Positions 36,704 through 45,081 of a stretch of DNA of 64,000 nt are shown here, piece by piece. Under the pieces are notes generated by a model that was given only the letters and a program-made list of their open reading frames with translations, ran no database searches and had not been told where the DNA came from. The DNA is from Polynucleobacter sp. MG-5-Ahmo-C2 (lineage in GTDB: Bacteria > Pseudomonadota > Gammaproteobacteria > Burkholderiales > Burkholderiaceae). Position numbers and translations under genes: made by a program. The stretch is taken from positions 1,426,001 through 1,490,000 of the forward strand of contig NZ_CP061304.1 of NCBI RefSeq assembly GCF_018687735.1. The letters run 5' to 3'. Numbering within the stretch: the first letter of the stretch is position 1; the number at the start of each line of letters is the position of its first letter.

Positions 36704-37891
36704 TTACAGCTTAATGACATCAAGAACCGTTTTCTTCTTGGTCTTGAAATCATACAAAGTAATAACACCCTCTTTCAAGTCGCCCTTGCTATCGAAAGCG
36801 ATATTGCCCACTAAGCCATTCAGCTTGGTATCTGGCATGACAACTAAGATTTTTGCTGGATCAGTAGAATTAGCGCGCTTCATCGCATCTACCAACACAT
36901 AGACTGCATCATAGGTAAACGGCGCATAGTTTTGAACCTCTAGATTAAAGCGCTCTTTGTATCGCTTTTGGAAGTCAGCTCCTTGAGCCATCTTAGAGAG
37001 GGCCATACCGGCCTCAGAACAGGTCACATTCATCACTGCATCACCAGCCAGTTCAGATAGCTTCTCCGTGCACATACCATCGCCGCCAACTACCTTAGCT
37101 GGAATACCGAGTTCAGCTGCCTGCTTAGTTAATGGCCCGCCAGTAGCATCCATGCCACCATACATGATGACGTCAGGCTTACTACCCTTGACCTTGGTCA
37201 AAATTGCCTTGAAGTCGGTTGCCTTGTTATGGCTAGCTTCACGCGTTACCACCTTAACACCAGCGGCTTGAACAGCCTTCTCGAACTCATCTGCCAAGCC
37301 TTTGCCATACTGGGTAGAGTCGTCAATAATGGCTACGGTTTTGGCCTTCAAGGTATTAACAACATAGTTAGCTAATGCTGGGCCTTGCTGAGCATCGGTA
37401 GCCACTACTCGATAGGTCGTTTTAAAGCCTTGCTTGGTGTAATCGGGATTGGTGGCCGATGGGGAGATCTGAGTAATCCCAGCATCGCTATAAATTTTTG
37501 AGGCAGGAATACTGGTTCCAGAATTTAAATGCCCCACCACACCGGCGACCTTTGCATCTACCAATTTCTGCGCAACCTGCGTGGCAGTTTTGGGATCTTC
37601 AGCATCATCCTCAGGCACCAACGTTAAAACAACTTTTTTGCCATCGATAGTGAGCCCAGATTTGTTGATCTCCTCCACTGCTAGGCGTGCGCCATTTTCA
37701 TTATCTTTACCCAAGTGGGCAATATGACCAGTCAAAGGGGCAACATGTCCGATCTTAACTTCTACAGCATCAGCCGGAATCGCAGCCCCTCTATCGCCAC
37801 CCTTGCCACAGCCAGCCAAGATGACACTGGCTGTCGCTATCGCAATAGCGCTCTTTATAAAAATGACTTTTGACGCTTTTGAATTCATCAT
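36704..37891 (-). CDS. livK: branched-chain amino acid ABC transporter substrate-binding lipoprotein LivK
   Basis: 395-residue periplasmic binding protein of the Leu/Ile/Val family (type I fold): VEVKIGHVAPLTGHIAHLGK at the mature N-terminus, VVGHLNSGTSIPAS and YAPFTYDAVYVLVDAMKRA later. Unusually for a Gram-negative LivK, the signal ends in a lipobox, VILAGC, suggesting a lipid-anchored protein. A strong GAGGAG site precedes the start. It lies 25 bp after ispH on the same strand, so some transcription may come from fkpB-ispH. Ligand range (Leu/Ile/Val or other amino acids) cannot be fixed from sequence. Confidence 0.93.
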   Translation of the reverse strand: MMNSKASKVIFIKSAIAIATASVILAGCGKGGDRGAAIPADAVEVKIGHVAPLTGHIAHLGKDNENGARLAVEEINKSGLTIDGKKVVLTLVPEDDAEDPKTATQVAQKLVDAKVAGVVGHLNSGTSIPASKIYSDAGITQISPSATNPDYTKQGFKTTYRVVATDAQQGPALANYVVNTLKAKTVAIIDDSTQYGKGLADEFEKAVQAAGVKVVTREASHNKATDFKAILTKVKGSKPDVIMYGGMDATGGPLTKQAAELGIPAKVVGGDGMCTEKLSELAGDAVMNVTCSEAGMALSKMAQGADFQKRYKERFNLEVQNYAPFTYDAVYVLVDAMKRANSTDPAKILVVMPDTKLNGLVGNIAFDSKGDLKEGVITLYDFKTKKKTVLDVIKL

Positions 37892-37916
37892 CTACAGCTC
37901 CTCTGATATGGATACT

Positions 37917-38858
37917 TCAGTCAACTAAATTTTTAGGCAATGAAAATGTGACATCCTCGACCACACCATCCAAAGCGCGAACATGCCGCGGCCCAAATTC
38001 TTGAATGCGGGCCACAATAGATTGCGCCAAACTTTCAGGGGCCGATGCGCCAGCAGTAAGGCCAATACGCTTCTTGCCTACAAACCATTCCGGCTGAAGC
38101 TGCTCTGGGGCATCAACCATGTAAGAAGGAACGCCTAATTTTTCTGATAATTCTCGCAAGCGATTAGAGTTTGAACTCGTAGCGCTGCCCACCACAATAA
38201 CTACCTCAACTTGTGGGGCCATAAATTTCACAGCATCTTGACGGTTCTGAGTGGCATAACAAATATCTTGTTTACGTGGTTGCACAATATTAGGAAACTT
38301 CTTTGTGAGTGCCTCAACAATTTCCTTAGTCTCATCTACCGATAAAGTAGTTTGGGTAACGAAAGCAATCTTTTCATTGTCTGGGAAAGATAATGAAGCT
38401 ATATCGCCCACTTTTTCAATCAAAAAGACCCCTTGCTTGACCTGCCCCATGGTTCCCTCAACCTCAGGGTGCCCTGCATGACCAATCATCAAAACCGTGA
38501 AACCCTCTTTACACATTTTGATAACCTCAAGATGCACTTTTGTCACCAATGGGCAGGTAGCGTCATAAACCTGCAAGCCACGATCTTGAGCATCTTGACG
38601 GACCTCTTGAGATACACCATGGGCACTGAACACGACAATTCCGCCCTTAGGAACCTCATGCAGCTCTTCCACAAACACCGCACCCTTCTCGCGCAATTCA
38701 TTCACCACGTAAGCGTTATGAACAATTTCATGACGAACATAAATCGGGGCGCCAAAACGAGTCAGCGCTTCATTGACGATATTGATAGCACGATCGACGC
38801 CCGCACAAAAACCGCGAGGCTGCGCCATCAAAATTTCGGGGCTGTCTGGGTTGCTCAT
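37917..38858 (-). CDS. ispH: 4-hydroxy-3-methylbut-2-enyl diphosphate reductase
   Basis: 313 residues. Last enzyme of the non-mevalonate isoprenoid pathway, yielding IPP and DMAPP with a [4Fe-4S] cluster. The three cluster cysteines are visible: C18 in PRGFCAGVDRA, one in YDATCPLVTKVH, and one in QDICYATQNRQ. The start ATG at 38858 is preferred over the GTG one codon upstream. It directly follows fkpB (3 bp), the same pairing as in many proteobacteria. Works in the pathway with dxs and ispA at 4.9-7.7 kb. Confidence 0.97.
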   Translation of the reverse strand: MSNPDSPEILMAQPRGFCAGVDRAINIVNEALTRFGAPIYVRHEIVHNAYVVNELREKGAVFVEELHEVPKGGIVVFSAHGVSQEVRQDAQDRGLQVYDATCPLVTKVHLEVIKMCKEGFTVLMIGHAGHPEVEGTMGQVKQGVFLIEKVGDIASLSFPDNEKIAFVTQTTLSVDETKEIVEALTKKFPNIVQPRKQDICYATQNRQDAVKFMAPQVEVVIVVGSATSSNSNRLRELSEKLGVPSYMVDAPEQLQPEWFVGKKRIGLTAGASAPESLAQSIVARIQEFGPRHVRALDGVVEDVTFSLPKNLVD

Positions 38859-38861
38859 CAC

Positions 38862-39308
38862 TTAGAGAATCGCAACGATTTCTGCTTCAAAGGTAACAGG
38901 CCTTCCAGCCAGAGGATGGTTGAAGTCGAACCACGCACCCTCATCATTAATCGATTGCAAAACACCTGCATATTGAGCGCCGCCTGGCGCATTGAATTCA
39001 ATCACATCACCGGGATTAAATTCCACATCGTCATCACGCCCTTCTTTGAGCGCCTTCAAAGAAACCCATTGCACCAAATCTTCTTTGCGCTCGCCAAAAC
39101 TTTCTTCCACTGGAAGTAAGGAACTCTTTTTTTCACCAACCTCAAGCCCTAACAACACCTTTTCAAAACAAGGCGCAAATTGTCCGGAACCCATCAGAAC
39201 CGTCGCAGGACGATCGACAAAAGTATTGATGTAATCCTCCCCGTTGGGCAAGGTGAGTCGATAGTTGAGGGTCAAGTAAGAATTAGGCAAAACAGTAAGC
39301 TTAGTCAT
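38862..39308 (-). CDS. fkpB: FKBP-type peptidyl-prolyl isomerase FkpB (SlpA)
   Basis: 148 residues from the ATG of MTKLTVLPNSYLTLNYRL. Small SlpA-type FKBP with the inserted flap domain: LPNGEDYINTF, then GSGQFAPCFEKVLLGLEVGEKKS and VEFNPGDVIEF. Acts as a cytoplasmic prolyl isomerase and chaperone. An open extension of 31 codons upstream runs over the radC start and is not used. Upstream of ispH, its usual neighbour. Its start is 30 bp from the divergent radC start. Confidence 0.93.
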   Translation of the reverse strand: MTKLTVLPNSYLTLNYRLTLPNGEDYINTFVDRPATVLMGSGQFAPCFEKVLLGLEVGEKKSSLLPVEESFGERKEDLVQWVSLKALKEGRDDDVEFNPGDVIEFNAPGGAQYAGVLQSINDEGAWFDFNHPLAGRPVTFEAEIVAIL

Positions 39309-39338
39309 AAGGTGATTGTATCTAGGCCTGCGACAGCT

Positions 39339-40031
39339 GTGAACTCCCCGATTACCAACTGGCCCAAAAATGAGCAACCCCGCGAGAAATTGCGCATTCA
39401 TGGCGCGGCCGCACTTTCTGATGCAGAGCTGCTTGCTATTTTTTTGCGGGTAGGCGTCAAGGGCAAAAGCGCAGTGGCCTTAGCAAAAGATCTGCTGCAT
39501 CATTTTGGGAGTCTACCCCGTCTATTAAGATGTAGCCGTGAGGAACTTACGAGCATCCATGGGATGGGCCTCTCCAAATGGTCGCAGATCCAAGCGGCCT
39601 ACGAGCTAGTTAAGCGAAGTCTGGAGGAAGGTCTAGCGCAGGACTCTATCTTCTCCTCACCGAGTCATGTCAGAGAGTTTTTACAGGCCAAAATTGGCCG
39701 TCTGCCCCATGAGGTCTTTCTCTGCCTGTATTTGGACTCACGCCTTCATCTTATTGAATGCCAAGAGCTTTTTAGGGGGTCCATCACCCACACAGCGGTC
39801 TATCCAAGAGAAATTCTCAAGGAGGCCCTGGCTAGAAATGCCAGCGCCCTAATCGTGGCCCATAACCACCCCAGTGGGAACCCCCTACCAAGCGTTTCAG
39901 ATCAAGAACTCACTAAAACACTCCAAAATGCCCTGCAATTGGTTGATATTTCACTTTTAGACCATTGCATCGTCAGTGGCAGTGGTTTTTTCTCTTTTTC
40001 TGATTCGGGCCTTATGAATATTGGCAATTAA
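39339..40031 (+). CDS. radC: RadC family (JAB-domain) protein
   Basis: 230 residues from the GTG at 39339 (NSPITNWPKNEQPREKL is where homologues begin); an open upstream extension overlaps fkpB and is rejected. N-terminal helix-hairpin-helix-like part (LTSIHGMGLSKWSQIQ) and C-terminal JAB/MPN metal site HNHPSGNPLPSVSDQE. Long called a DNA repair protein, but that assignment is doubtful in E. coli; the activity is unknown. Followed by a 147-bp gap with the rpmB promoter. Confidence 0.92.
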   Translation: MNSPITNWPKNEQPREKLRIHGAAALSDAELLAIFLRVGVKGKSAVALAKDLLHHFGSLPRLLRCSREELTSIHGMGLSKWSQIQAAYELVKRSLEEGLAQDSIFSSPSHVREFLQAKIGRLPHEVFLCLYLDSRLHLIECQELFRGSITHTAVYPREILKEALARNASALIVAHNHPSGNPLPSVSDQELTKTLQNALQLVDISLLDHCIVSGSGFFSFSDSGLMNIGN

Positions 40032-40113
40032 TAGTAGTAATTACTAACTTATCTCACATTGAATGCTGCCCCCGCCATTTTTATTGATTAAAGCTAGAAG
40101 CCAAAGTCATTTA

Positions 40114-40147
40114 GGGCTAGCCCAAAATAGGCTAGGACTGATACAAT
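40114..40147 (+). promoter_or_regulatory. rpmBG promoter with overlapping palindrome
   Basis: TGATACAAT (40139-40147) is an extended -10. The predicted start lies near 40154, giving a leader of about 25 nt that contains TGGAG before the rpmB ATG. GGGCTAGCCC (40114-40123), a perfect 10-bp palindrome, covers most of the -35 region; a partial repeat (AGGCTAGG) follows about 16 bp later. Confidence 0.55.
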
Positions 40148-40178
40148 CTTCTTTTTTCGCAATTAATGGAGTTATGTC

Positions 40179-40412
40179 ATGGCAAAAGTTTGCCAAGTCA
40201 CTGGGAAGAAGCCGATGGTTGGCAACAATGTATCCCATGCAAACAATAAAACGAAGCGTCGCTTTTTGCCGAATTTGCAAAACCGTCGTTTCTGGGTTGA
40301 ATCTGAAAACCGTTGGATTAGCTTGCGCTTAACCAATGCTGGTTTGCGCGTTATCGACAAGAACGGCATCGATGCCGTGTTGTCTGATCTCCGCGCACGT
40401 GGCGAAATTTAA
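40179..40412 (+). CDS. rpmB: 50S ribosomal protein L28
   Basis: 77 residues, basic. [37 protein letters not shown] and the [14 protein letters not shown] end are diagnostic. It has a single Cys, so it is the zinc-free type. Paired with rpmG 11 bp downstream, the normal order in proteobacteria. GGAG lies before the start. Confidence 0.97.
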   Translation: MAKVCQVTGKKPMVGNNVSHANNKTKRRFLPNLQNRRFWVESENRWISLRLTNAGLRVIDKNGIDAVLSDLRARGEI

Positions 40413-40423
40413 GGAGCGCAGAA

Positions 40424-40591
40424 ATGGCTAAAGGCGGCAGAGAGAAAATCAAATTAGAGTCATCAGCTGGTACTGGTCACTTCTATACAACTTCAAAAAA
40501 CAAGCGTACTAAGCCTGAAAAAATGGAGATCATGAAGTTCGATCCGACTATTCGCAAGCACGTTGCTTACAAAGAAACAAAGCTGAAGTAA
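40424..40591 (+). CDS. rpmG: 50S ribosomal protein L33
   Basis: 55 residues: [20 protein letters not shown], then [19 protein letters not shown]. No CxxC zinc ribbon is present, so it is the zinc-independent form of L33. AAGGAG precedes the ATG at 40424. Co-transcribed with rpmB and ended by a strong terminator 20 bp downstream. Confidence 0.96.
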   Translation: MAKGGREKIKLESSAGTGHFYTTSKNKRTKPEKMEIMKFDPTIRKHVAYKETKLK

Positions 40592-40606
40592 TTACTTTCA
40601 GTAAAT

Positions 40607-40636
40607 AAAAAACCCGCTTAAGTAGCGGGTTTTTTA
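40607..40636. terminator. bidirectional terminator between rpmG and the desaturase gene
   Basis: AACCCGCT (40611-40618), loop TAAGT, AGCGGGTT (40624-40631), flanked by an A-run on the left and a T-run on the right. It can stop rpmBG transcripts and also those of the converging desaturase gene. Confidence 0.9.
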
Positions 40637-40677
40637 TTGCCCAAATCTTTTGGCCTTATACGCTTACTCTTAATCAC

Positions 40678-41877
40678 TTAAGCGTAACGACGCAATCTTA
40701 ATGAGAACTCACGCAAACTGGTTAAGCCACTATCTTCAGCACGCTGACACCACGCGTGCAACTGGGCCACCAACTGTTCTCTAGTAGCACTAGAACGGCC
40801 CCAGATAGCCTGTAAGTCACGCCGCATCTCAATCATCTTGCGAAGCTGTGCATTACTAGCAATAAGCTCTTCTAGCTTTGCTTTCTCTTCCTTGCTCAGC
40901 CGTGACTCGTCTTTGACTAGCCAGGCTCGAGCATCACCCAAATGCGATGCGAGGACTTGCATATGCTGCACTTCATTGCTAAAGAAATTACGCAATGTTT
41001 TGCTATAGCGCGCCATGATTTCATAGCGATTTGCGATGATGGCCTCTAATGTATTTTGATCAGCAGGACGCAAATCACTCAGCACCGGTTTAGGGGGAGT
41101 CTTCTTGACCGTGGCCAAACCAACAGCGCTCATCATTTGAATATAGAGCCAGCCAATATCAAACTCGTACCATTTATTGGAAAGCTTAGCGCTGGTCGCA
41201 AAGGTGTGGTGATTGTTGTGAAGCTCTTCGCCACCAATTAAAATTCCCCAAGGAAGAATATTGGTAGAGGCATCTTCACAATCAAAATTACGGTAGCCCC
41301 AGAAGTGGCCAATACCGTTAATTACACCGGCTGCAGTAATTGGAATCCACAACATTTGCACAGCCCAAACAGTTAAGCCAATGCCGCCAAACAAAAACAC
41401 ATCAATGATGAGCATCAGGGCAACGCCCTGCCAAGAAAACTTGGAGTAAATATTGCGCTCTAGCCAGTCATCCGGAGTGCCGTGGCCAAATTTTTCCATC
41501 GTCTCTTGATTCTTGGCTTCATTTTTATAGAGCTCAGCACCACGAGAAAGGACAGTGCCAATACCTAAAATTTGTGGGCTATGTGGATCATCGACAGTCT
41601 CGCACTTGGCGTGATGCTTGCGATGAATGGATGCCCACTCTTTAGTAACCATTCCGGTTGTTAGCCAGAGCCAAAAACGGAAGAAATGAGAAGCGATTGG
41701 ATGTAAATCCAAAGCGCGGTGGGCTTGGCAGCGATGCAAAAAAATTGTTACGGCGGCGATGGTGATATGGGTAGCAATCAGCGTGAAAACGCTAATTTGC
41801 CACCAAGACCAATCTAGGTAGCCATTAGCTAGCCAGCGAAGAAATAGATCAAAGCCTGAACTTGAAGCTGTATTCAA
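40678..41877 (-). CDS. membrane fatty acid desaturase
   Basis: 399 residues. Three His boxes of the di-iron acyl-CoA/acyl-lipid desaturase family: H48-RCQAH53, H85-RKHH89, and H220-NNHH224, set between hydrophobic segments near residues 28-47, 65-78, 150-190. The first 290 residues are the desaturase; the C-terminal about 110 residues (after KPVLSDLRPADQ) are helical and charged, not part of the standard core. Expected to make monounsaturated fatty acids (delta-9 type) in the inner membrane. Follows the RsmB/NOP gene by 43 bp on the same strand. An electron donor is needed; none is adjacent. Confidence 0.9.
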   Translation of the reverse strand: MNTASSSGFDLFLRWLANGYLDWSWWQISVFTLIATHITIAAVTIFLHRCQAHRALDLHPIASHFFRFWLWLTTGMVTKEWASIHRKHHAKCETVDDPHSPQILGIGTVLSRGAELYKNEAKNQETMEKFGHGTPDDWLERNIYSKFSWQGVALMLIIDVFLFGGIGLTVWAVQMLWIPITAAGVINGIGHFWGYRNFDCEDASTNILPWGILIGGEELHNNHHTFATSAKLSNKWYEFDIGWLYIQMMSAVGLATVKKTPPKPVLSDLRPADQNTLEAIIANRYEIMARYSKTLRNFFSNEVQHMQVLASHLGDARAWLVKDESRLSKEEKAKLEELIASNAQLRKMIEMRRDLQAIWGRSSATREQLVAQLHAWCQRAEDSGLTSLREFSLRLRRYA

Positions 41878-41920
41878 AAGATATTCCTAAAATGAATGAA
41901 TACCTCTATTTTAGAGCTTT

Positions 41921-43465
41921 TTAGGCCTTTTTGGCCTTATCTTTCGTTAACTCTTCCGATTTTGACTTTTCAGCCTTCTCAGGCTTGCTGCCCTTTTTCT
42001 GAAAAACAGCCCCAAAAAAGCCATCAGTTCCATGAATGTGGGGCCACAACTGCCACCAAGGATTATCAGAACTGCAGCCTAACGGAATTTTATCTTTTGG
42101 AAACAATGGCTTAAGAACTTCAGCTGCTGGCACTGCCTCAAATTCAGGATGCTTAGCTAGAAAATCCTCTGCAACCCCTTGATTTTCTTGAGGCAATAAG
42201 CTGCAAGTGGCATAAACCAAGCGTCCGCCCGGCTTTAGTAAACGGGCGGCAGAAGCCAAAATATTCATTTGTTTTTGATTCAACTCCAATACCCCAGTAG
42301 GGGTTTGACGCCATTTGAGGTCTGGATTACGGCGCAAAGTGCCCATTCCACTACAAGGGGCATCAACCAAGACTCGATCTATCTTTCCAGCCAAACGTTT
42401 GATCTTGGCGTCATTCTCACTATCAATCCATACTGGATGAACGTTTGAGAGTCCACTACGGGCTTGCCGTGGCTTCAAATTCGCTAAACGACGCTCGGAT
42501 GTATCAAATGCATAGAGGCGCCCCGTAGAGCGCATTAAGGCACCAATCGCTAAAGTCTTGCCGCCTGCACCGGCGCAGAAGTCCACAACCATCTCGCCAC
42601 GCTTAGGAGCAAGGAGATAAGCCAGAAGCTGACTGCCCTCATCCTGCACTTCAAACATGCCCGCTTTAAATCCAGCGGTATTTTGTAAAGCAGGCTTACC
42701 CATAATGCGCACACCATCTGGCGCATAAGGAGTTGGAATTGCTTGGTAACGACCACCCAATGCATTCATCTGCGCAAGTAATTCTTCGCGATTCGTTTTC
42801 ATGGTGTTCGCACGCAAATCTAAAAGTGCCGGATGCATTAATGACTTGGCCAACTCTTCGCGTGTTTCTTCACCTGGATATTGTCCAAACGCATCCCACA
42901 ACCACTTCGGCAAATTATTGCGAACGAGAGGATTTAATGCGGCGGGATCTACTGTGGCAAAACGTTGCAACCATTCATATTCACCAGGTTTTAGCACATG
43001 CGCTAAATCTGCAATAGCACTTTCAGCGCGGTTGGCAGAACCTAAACCACCCTCAGATAGAGCAGACAGCAAACCCAATAGGGCTAAGCGTCTTGCCTGA
43101 GAACCCTCACCACTAGAAGCAAATTGTGAGAACTCATTTTTACGACGCAAGATTGCAAATGCACTTTCTGCAATCAGGGCGCGATCGCGATTTCCAAGTT
43201 GGGGTTCAGCACGAAAATATCGACTCACAACACGATCGGATGGCTGCTCAAAACTAAGCAACTCTGGTAACAATCTCTCTAAATGAATTGCATGCTGAGG
43301 CAATGCCTTGGCGTTGGAAAAATTCTTTTGGCCTTCAGGTGCAATTAAATTTCCACTAGCATTACGTCGCTCTGCGTGGCGCAGGGGATCTTTAGATTTA
43401 GCGGCGTAACTTTTATGCGGGGAAAGTCTGTTTCCAGATTTGCGAGGTGGACGTTCTGCACTCAT
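41921..43465 (-). CDS. RsmB/NOP family RNA (cytosine-C5) methyltransferase
   Basis: 514 residues. The SAM-dependent core has VDFCAGAGGKTLAIGALM (motif I), VDAPCSGMGTLRRNPDLKW (motif IV, with Cys) and LVYATCSLLPQENQ (motif VI, catalytic Cys). An N-terminal helical region like that of RsmB precedes it and a Lys/Glu-rich tail follows. It methylates C5 of cytosine in rRNA or tRNA; RsmB itself targets 16S C967, but paralogues are common in Burkholderiales and the target is not certain. Its start overlaps the purN stop by 4 bp. Confidence 0.88.
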   Translation of the reverse strand: MSAERPPRKSGNRLSPHKSYAAKSKDPLRHAERRNASGNLIAPEGQKNFSNAKALPQHAIHLERLLPELLSFEQPSDRVVSRYFRAEPQLGNRDRALIAESAFAILRRKNEFSQFASSGEGSQARRLALLGLLSALSEGGLGSANRAESAIADLAHVLKPGEYEWLQRFATVDPAALNPLVRNNLPKWLWDAFGQYPGEETREELAKSLMHPALLDLRANTMKTNREELLAQMNALGGRYQAIPTPYAPDGVRIMGKPALQNTAGFKAGMFEVQDEGSQLLAYLLAPKRGEMVVDFCAGAGGKTLAIGALMRSTGRLYAFDTSERRLANLKPRQARSGLSNVHPVWIDSENDAKIKRLAGKIDRVLVDAPCSGMGTLRRNPDLKWRQTPTGVLELNQKQMNILASAARLLKPGGRLVYATCSLLPQENQGVAEDFLAKHPEFEAVPAAEVLKPLFPKDKIPLGCSSDNPWWQLWPHIHGTDGFFGAVFQKKGSKPEKAEKSKSEELTKDKAKKA

Positions 43466-44091
43466 AATTTAAAAAATTGCGACTCCGGGGGTTGTAGCTT
43501 CACTTGATTACCTTCTATTCGCAATCGTCCATCAAGGAACCATTTTACGGCCCGCGGGTAAATCTGATGCTCAGCAGTCAAAACACGGGCTGCCAAGGCC
43601 TCAGCATCGTCGCCTTCCAACACTGGAACAGAGGCCTGACAAATAATTGGCCCCTCATCCACACCCTCGGTGACAAAGTGCACAGTGGCACCGTGCTCCT
43701 GAACGCCCGCGCCTAAAGCCCGCTCATGGGTATGTAAACCGGGGAAAGCCGGCAGGAGCGCTGGATGGATATTCATTAGGCGGCCCTCAAAATGACGAAT
43801 AAAGCCTGGGGTGAGAATTCTCATAAAACCGGCTAGCACCACCAAATCCGCCCTTAAGGCATCAATTTGCTGGATTAAGGCAGCATCAAAGGATTCACGG
43901 CTAGCGTGCTCCTTGTGCTCCACCACAAAGGCTGGAATACACTGGGAGCGAGCAAAATCAAGGCCCTTAGCCGCTGAGTGATTTGCTATGACCCCTGCAA
44001 ATTTGACTGGCCATTGCTCTTTTTGAGCCATTTTGACGATCGCCTCGAAATTGGATCCGCGGCCAGAGATTAAGGTAACGATAGAAAGCAT
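43462..44091 (-). CDS. purN: phosphoribosylglycinamide formyltransferase PurN
   Basis: 209 residues. Transfers the formyl group of 10-formyl-THF to GAR in purine synthesis. N-terminal LISGRGSNFEA and catalytic region FMRILTPGF followed by NIHPALLPAFPGLHTHERAL (His and following Asp-containing GVDEGPI loop) are present. ATG at 44091 is preferred over GTG at 44097. No Shine-Dalgarno; a TATATT box ends 6 nt before the ATG. Divergent from ribF across 39 bp; purM, the following pathway-linked gene, is far off at 62 kb. Confidence 0.95.
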   Translation of the reverse strand: MLSIVTLISGRGSNFEAIVKMAQKEQWPVKFAGVIANHSAAKGLDFARSQCIPAFVVEHKEHASRESFDAALIQQIDALRADLVVLAGFMRILTPGFIRHFEGRLMNIHPALLPAFPGLHTHERALGAGVQEHGATVHFVTEGVDEGPIICQASVPVLEGDDAEALAARVLTAEHQIYPRAVKWFLDGRLRIEGNQVKLQPPESQFFKL

Positions 44092-44097
44092 GCCCAC

Positions 44098-44105
44098 AAT
44101 ATAAT
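44098..44105. promoter_or_regulatory. overlapping divergent -10 boxes of purN and ribF
   Basis: AATATAAT contains TATAAT on the plus strand (44100-44105) and TATATT on the minus strand (44103-44098). The plus box gives ribF a leader of about 19 nt; the minus box ends 6 nt before the purN ATG. -35 elements are weak on both sides. Confidence 0.5.
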
Positions 44106-44130
44106 TGATGGCTACCCTGAAAGCGATTTT

Positions 44131-45081
44131 GTGAACGTATTCCGTGGCCCGACCCAGTTTTCTGCAGGACCCGCTTGTGCCCTAAGCATCGGTAATTTCG
44201 ATGGCGTGCACAGGGGTCATCGCGCCCTTCTCAAGCAGCTCGTTGACGGAGCCAAGGAGCGCAGTCTAGTTAGCTGCGTCATGACCTTTGAGCCGCACCC
44301 AAAAGAATTCTTTTCTCCAGAGCAAGCTCCGCCCCGCATTCTCAATCTGCGCGATAAATTAGCCGCCCTATCGGAGCTTGGAATTGATCGCGTCGTGGTG
44401 GAACATTTCAACACAGCATTTGCCCGTCTTACACCAGACGAATTTGTTTCTGAAATTATTATGAAGTGCCTTAATGCCAAATGGATTTTGATTGGCGATG
44501 ATTTTTGTTACGGCGCAAAACGTGCGGGTAATTTTGCGAGCCTGAAAGCTGCTGGCGAAAGATATGGCTTTGAAGTCTCTAGTATTCAAACCATCTTAGA
44601 GGATGGAGAACGTATCTCCAGCTCTGCTTTGCGTACCGCACTAGCGAATGGTGACATGCATCAGGCGGAAAAATTATTAGGCCGTCCTTATGGAATTTCT
44701 GGTCATGTGATTCATGGTCAACAATTGGGTCGCAAACTCGGATTCCCAACTTTGAATCTTGCAGTGGCTAATCACTTACACCATCGCAAGCCTGCCACTA
44801 CTGGCATTTTTACTGCTCAAGTTATCGGTTTAAGCGATAAGCCCCTGCCGGCTGTGGCCAGCCTGGGCGTTAGACCTACAGTGGAAGATGAAGGTCGCGT
44901 GCTACTGGAGACACACATCTTTGATTACCAAGAAGATGTCTATGGAAAAATTATTACCGTGGAACTCTTAGAAAAAATTCGTGACGAGGCAAAGTATGAC
45001 GGCCTCGACGCCCTTACCAAAGCAATTGCAGCAGATGCAATGCATGCCAGAAATTATTTCCAGAAAAAAGCATATGTCTGA
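44131..45081 (+). CDS. ribF: bifunctional riboflavin kinase/FAD synthetase
   Basis: 316 residues with GTG start. N-terminal FMN adenylyltransferase domain ([16 protein letters not shown] nucleotidyltransferase motif; [15 protein letters not shown]) and C-terminal riboflavin kinase domain ([30 protein letters not shown]). Makes FMN and FAD. Overlaps the ileS start by 8 bp, the same ribF-ileS-lspA order as in E. coli. Confidence 0.96.
   Translation: MNVFRGPTQFSAGPACALSIGNFDGVHRGHRALLKQLVDGAKERSLVSCVMTFEPHPKEFFSPEQAPPRILNLRDKLAALSELGIDRVVVEHFNTAFARLTPDEFVSEIIMKCLNAKWILIGDDFCYGAKRAGNFASLKAAGERYGFEVSSIQTILEDGERISSSALRTALANGDMHQAEKLLGRPYGISGHVIHGQQLGRKLGFPTLNLAVANHLHHRKPATTGIFTAQVIGLSDKPLPAVASLGVRPTVEDEGRVLLETHIFDYQEDVYGKIITVELLEKIRDEAKYDGLDALTKAIAADAMHARNYFQKKAYV

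Noticed and set aside
38433..39119. 228-codon open frame on the plus strand across ispH and fkpB
   Set aside because: It is antisense to two well-conserved genes, has no family features, and its composition mirrors their codon pattern.
39180..39338. N-terminal extension of radC
   Set aside because: Antisense to fkpB; conserved RadC sequence begins after GTG 39339.
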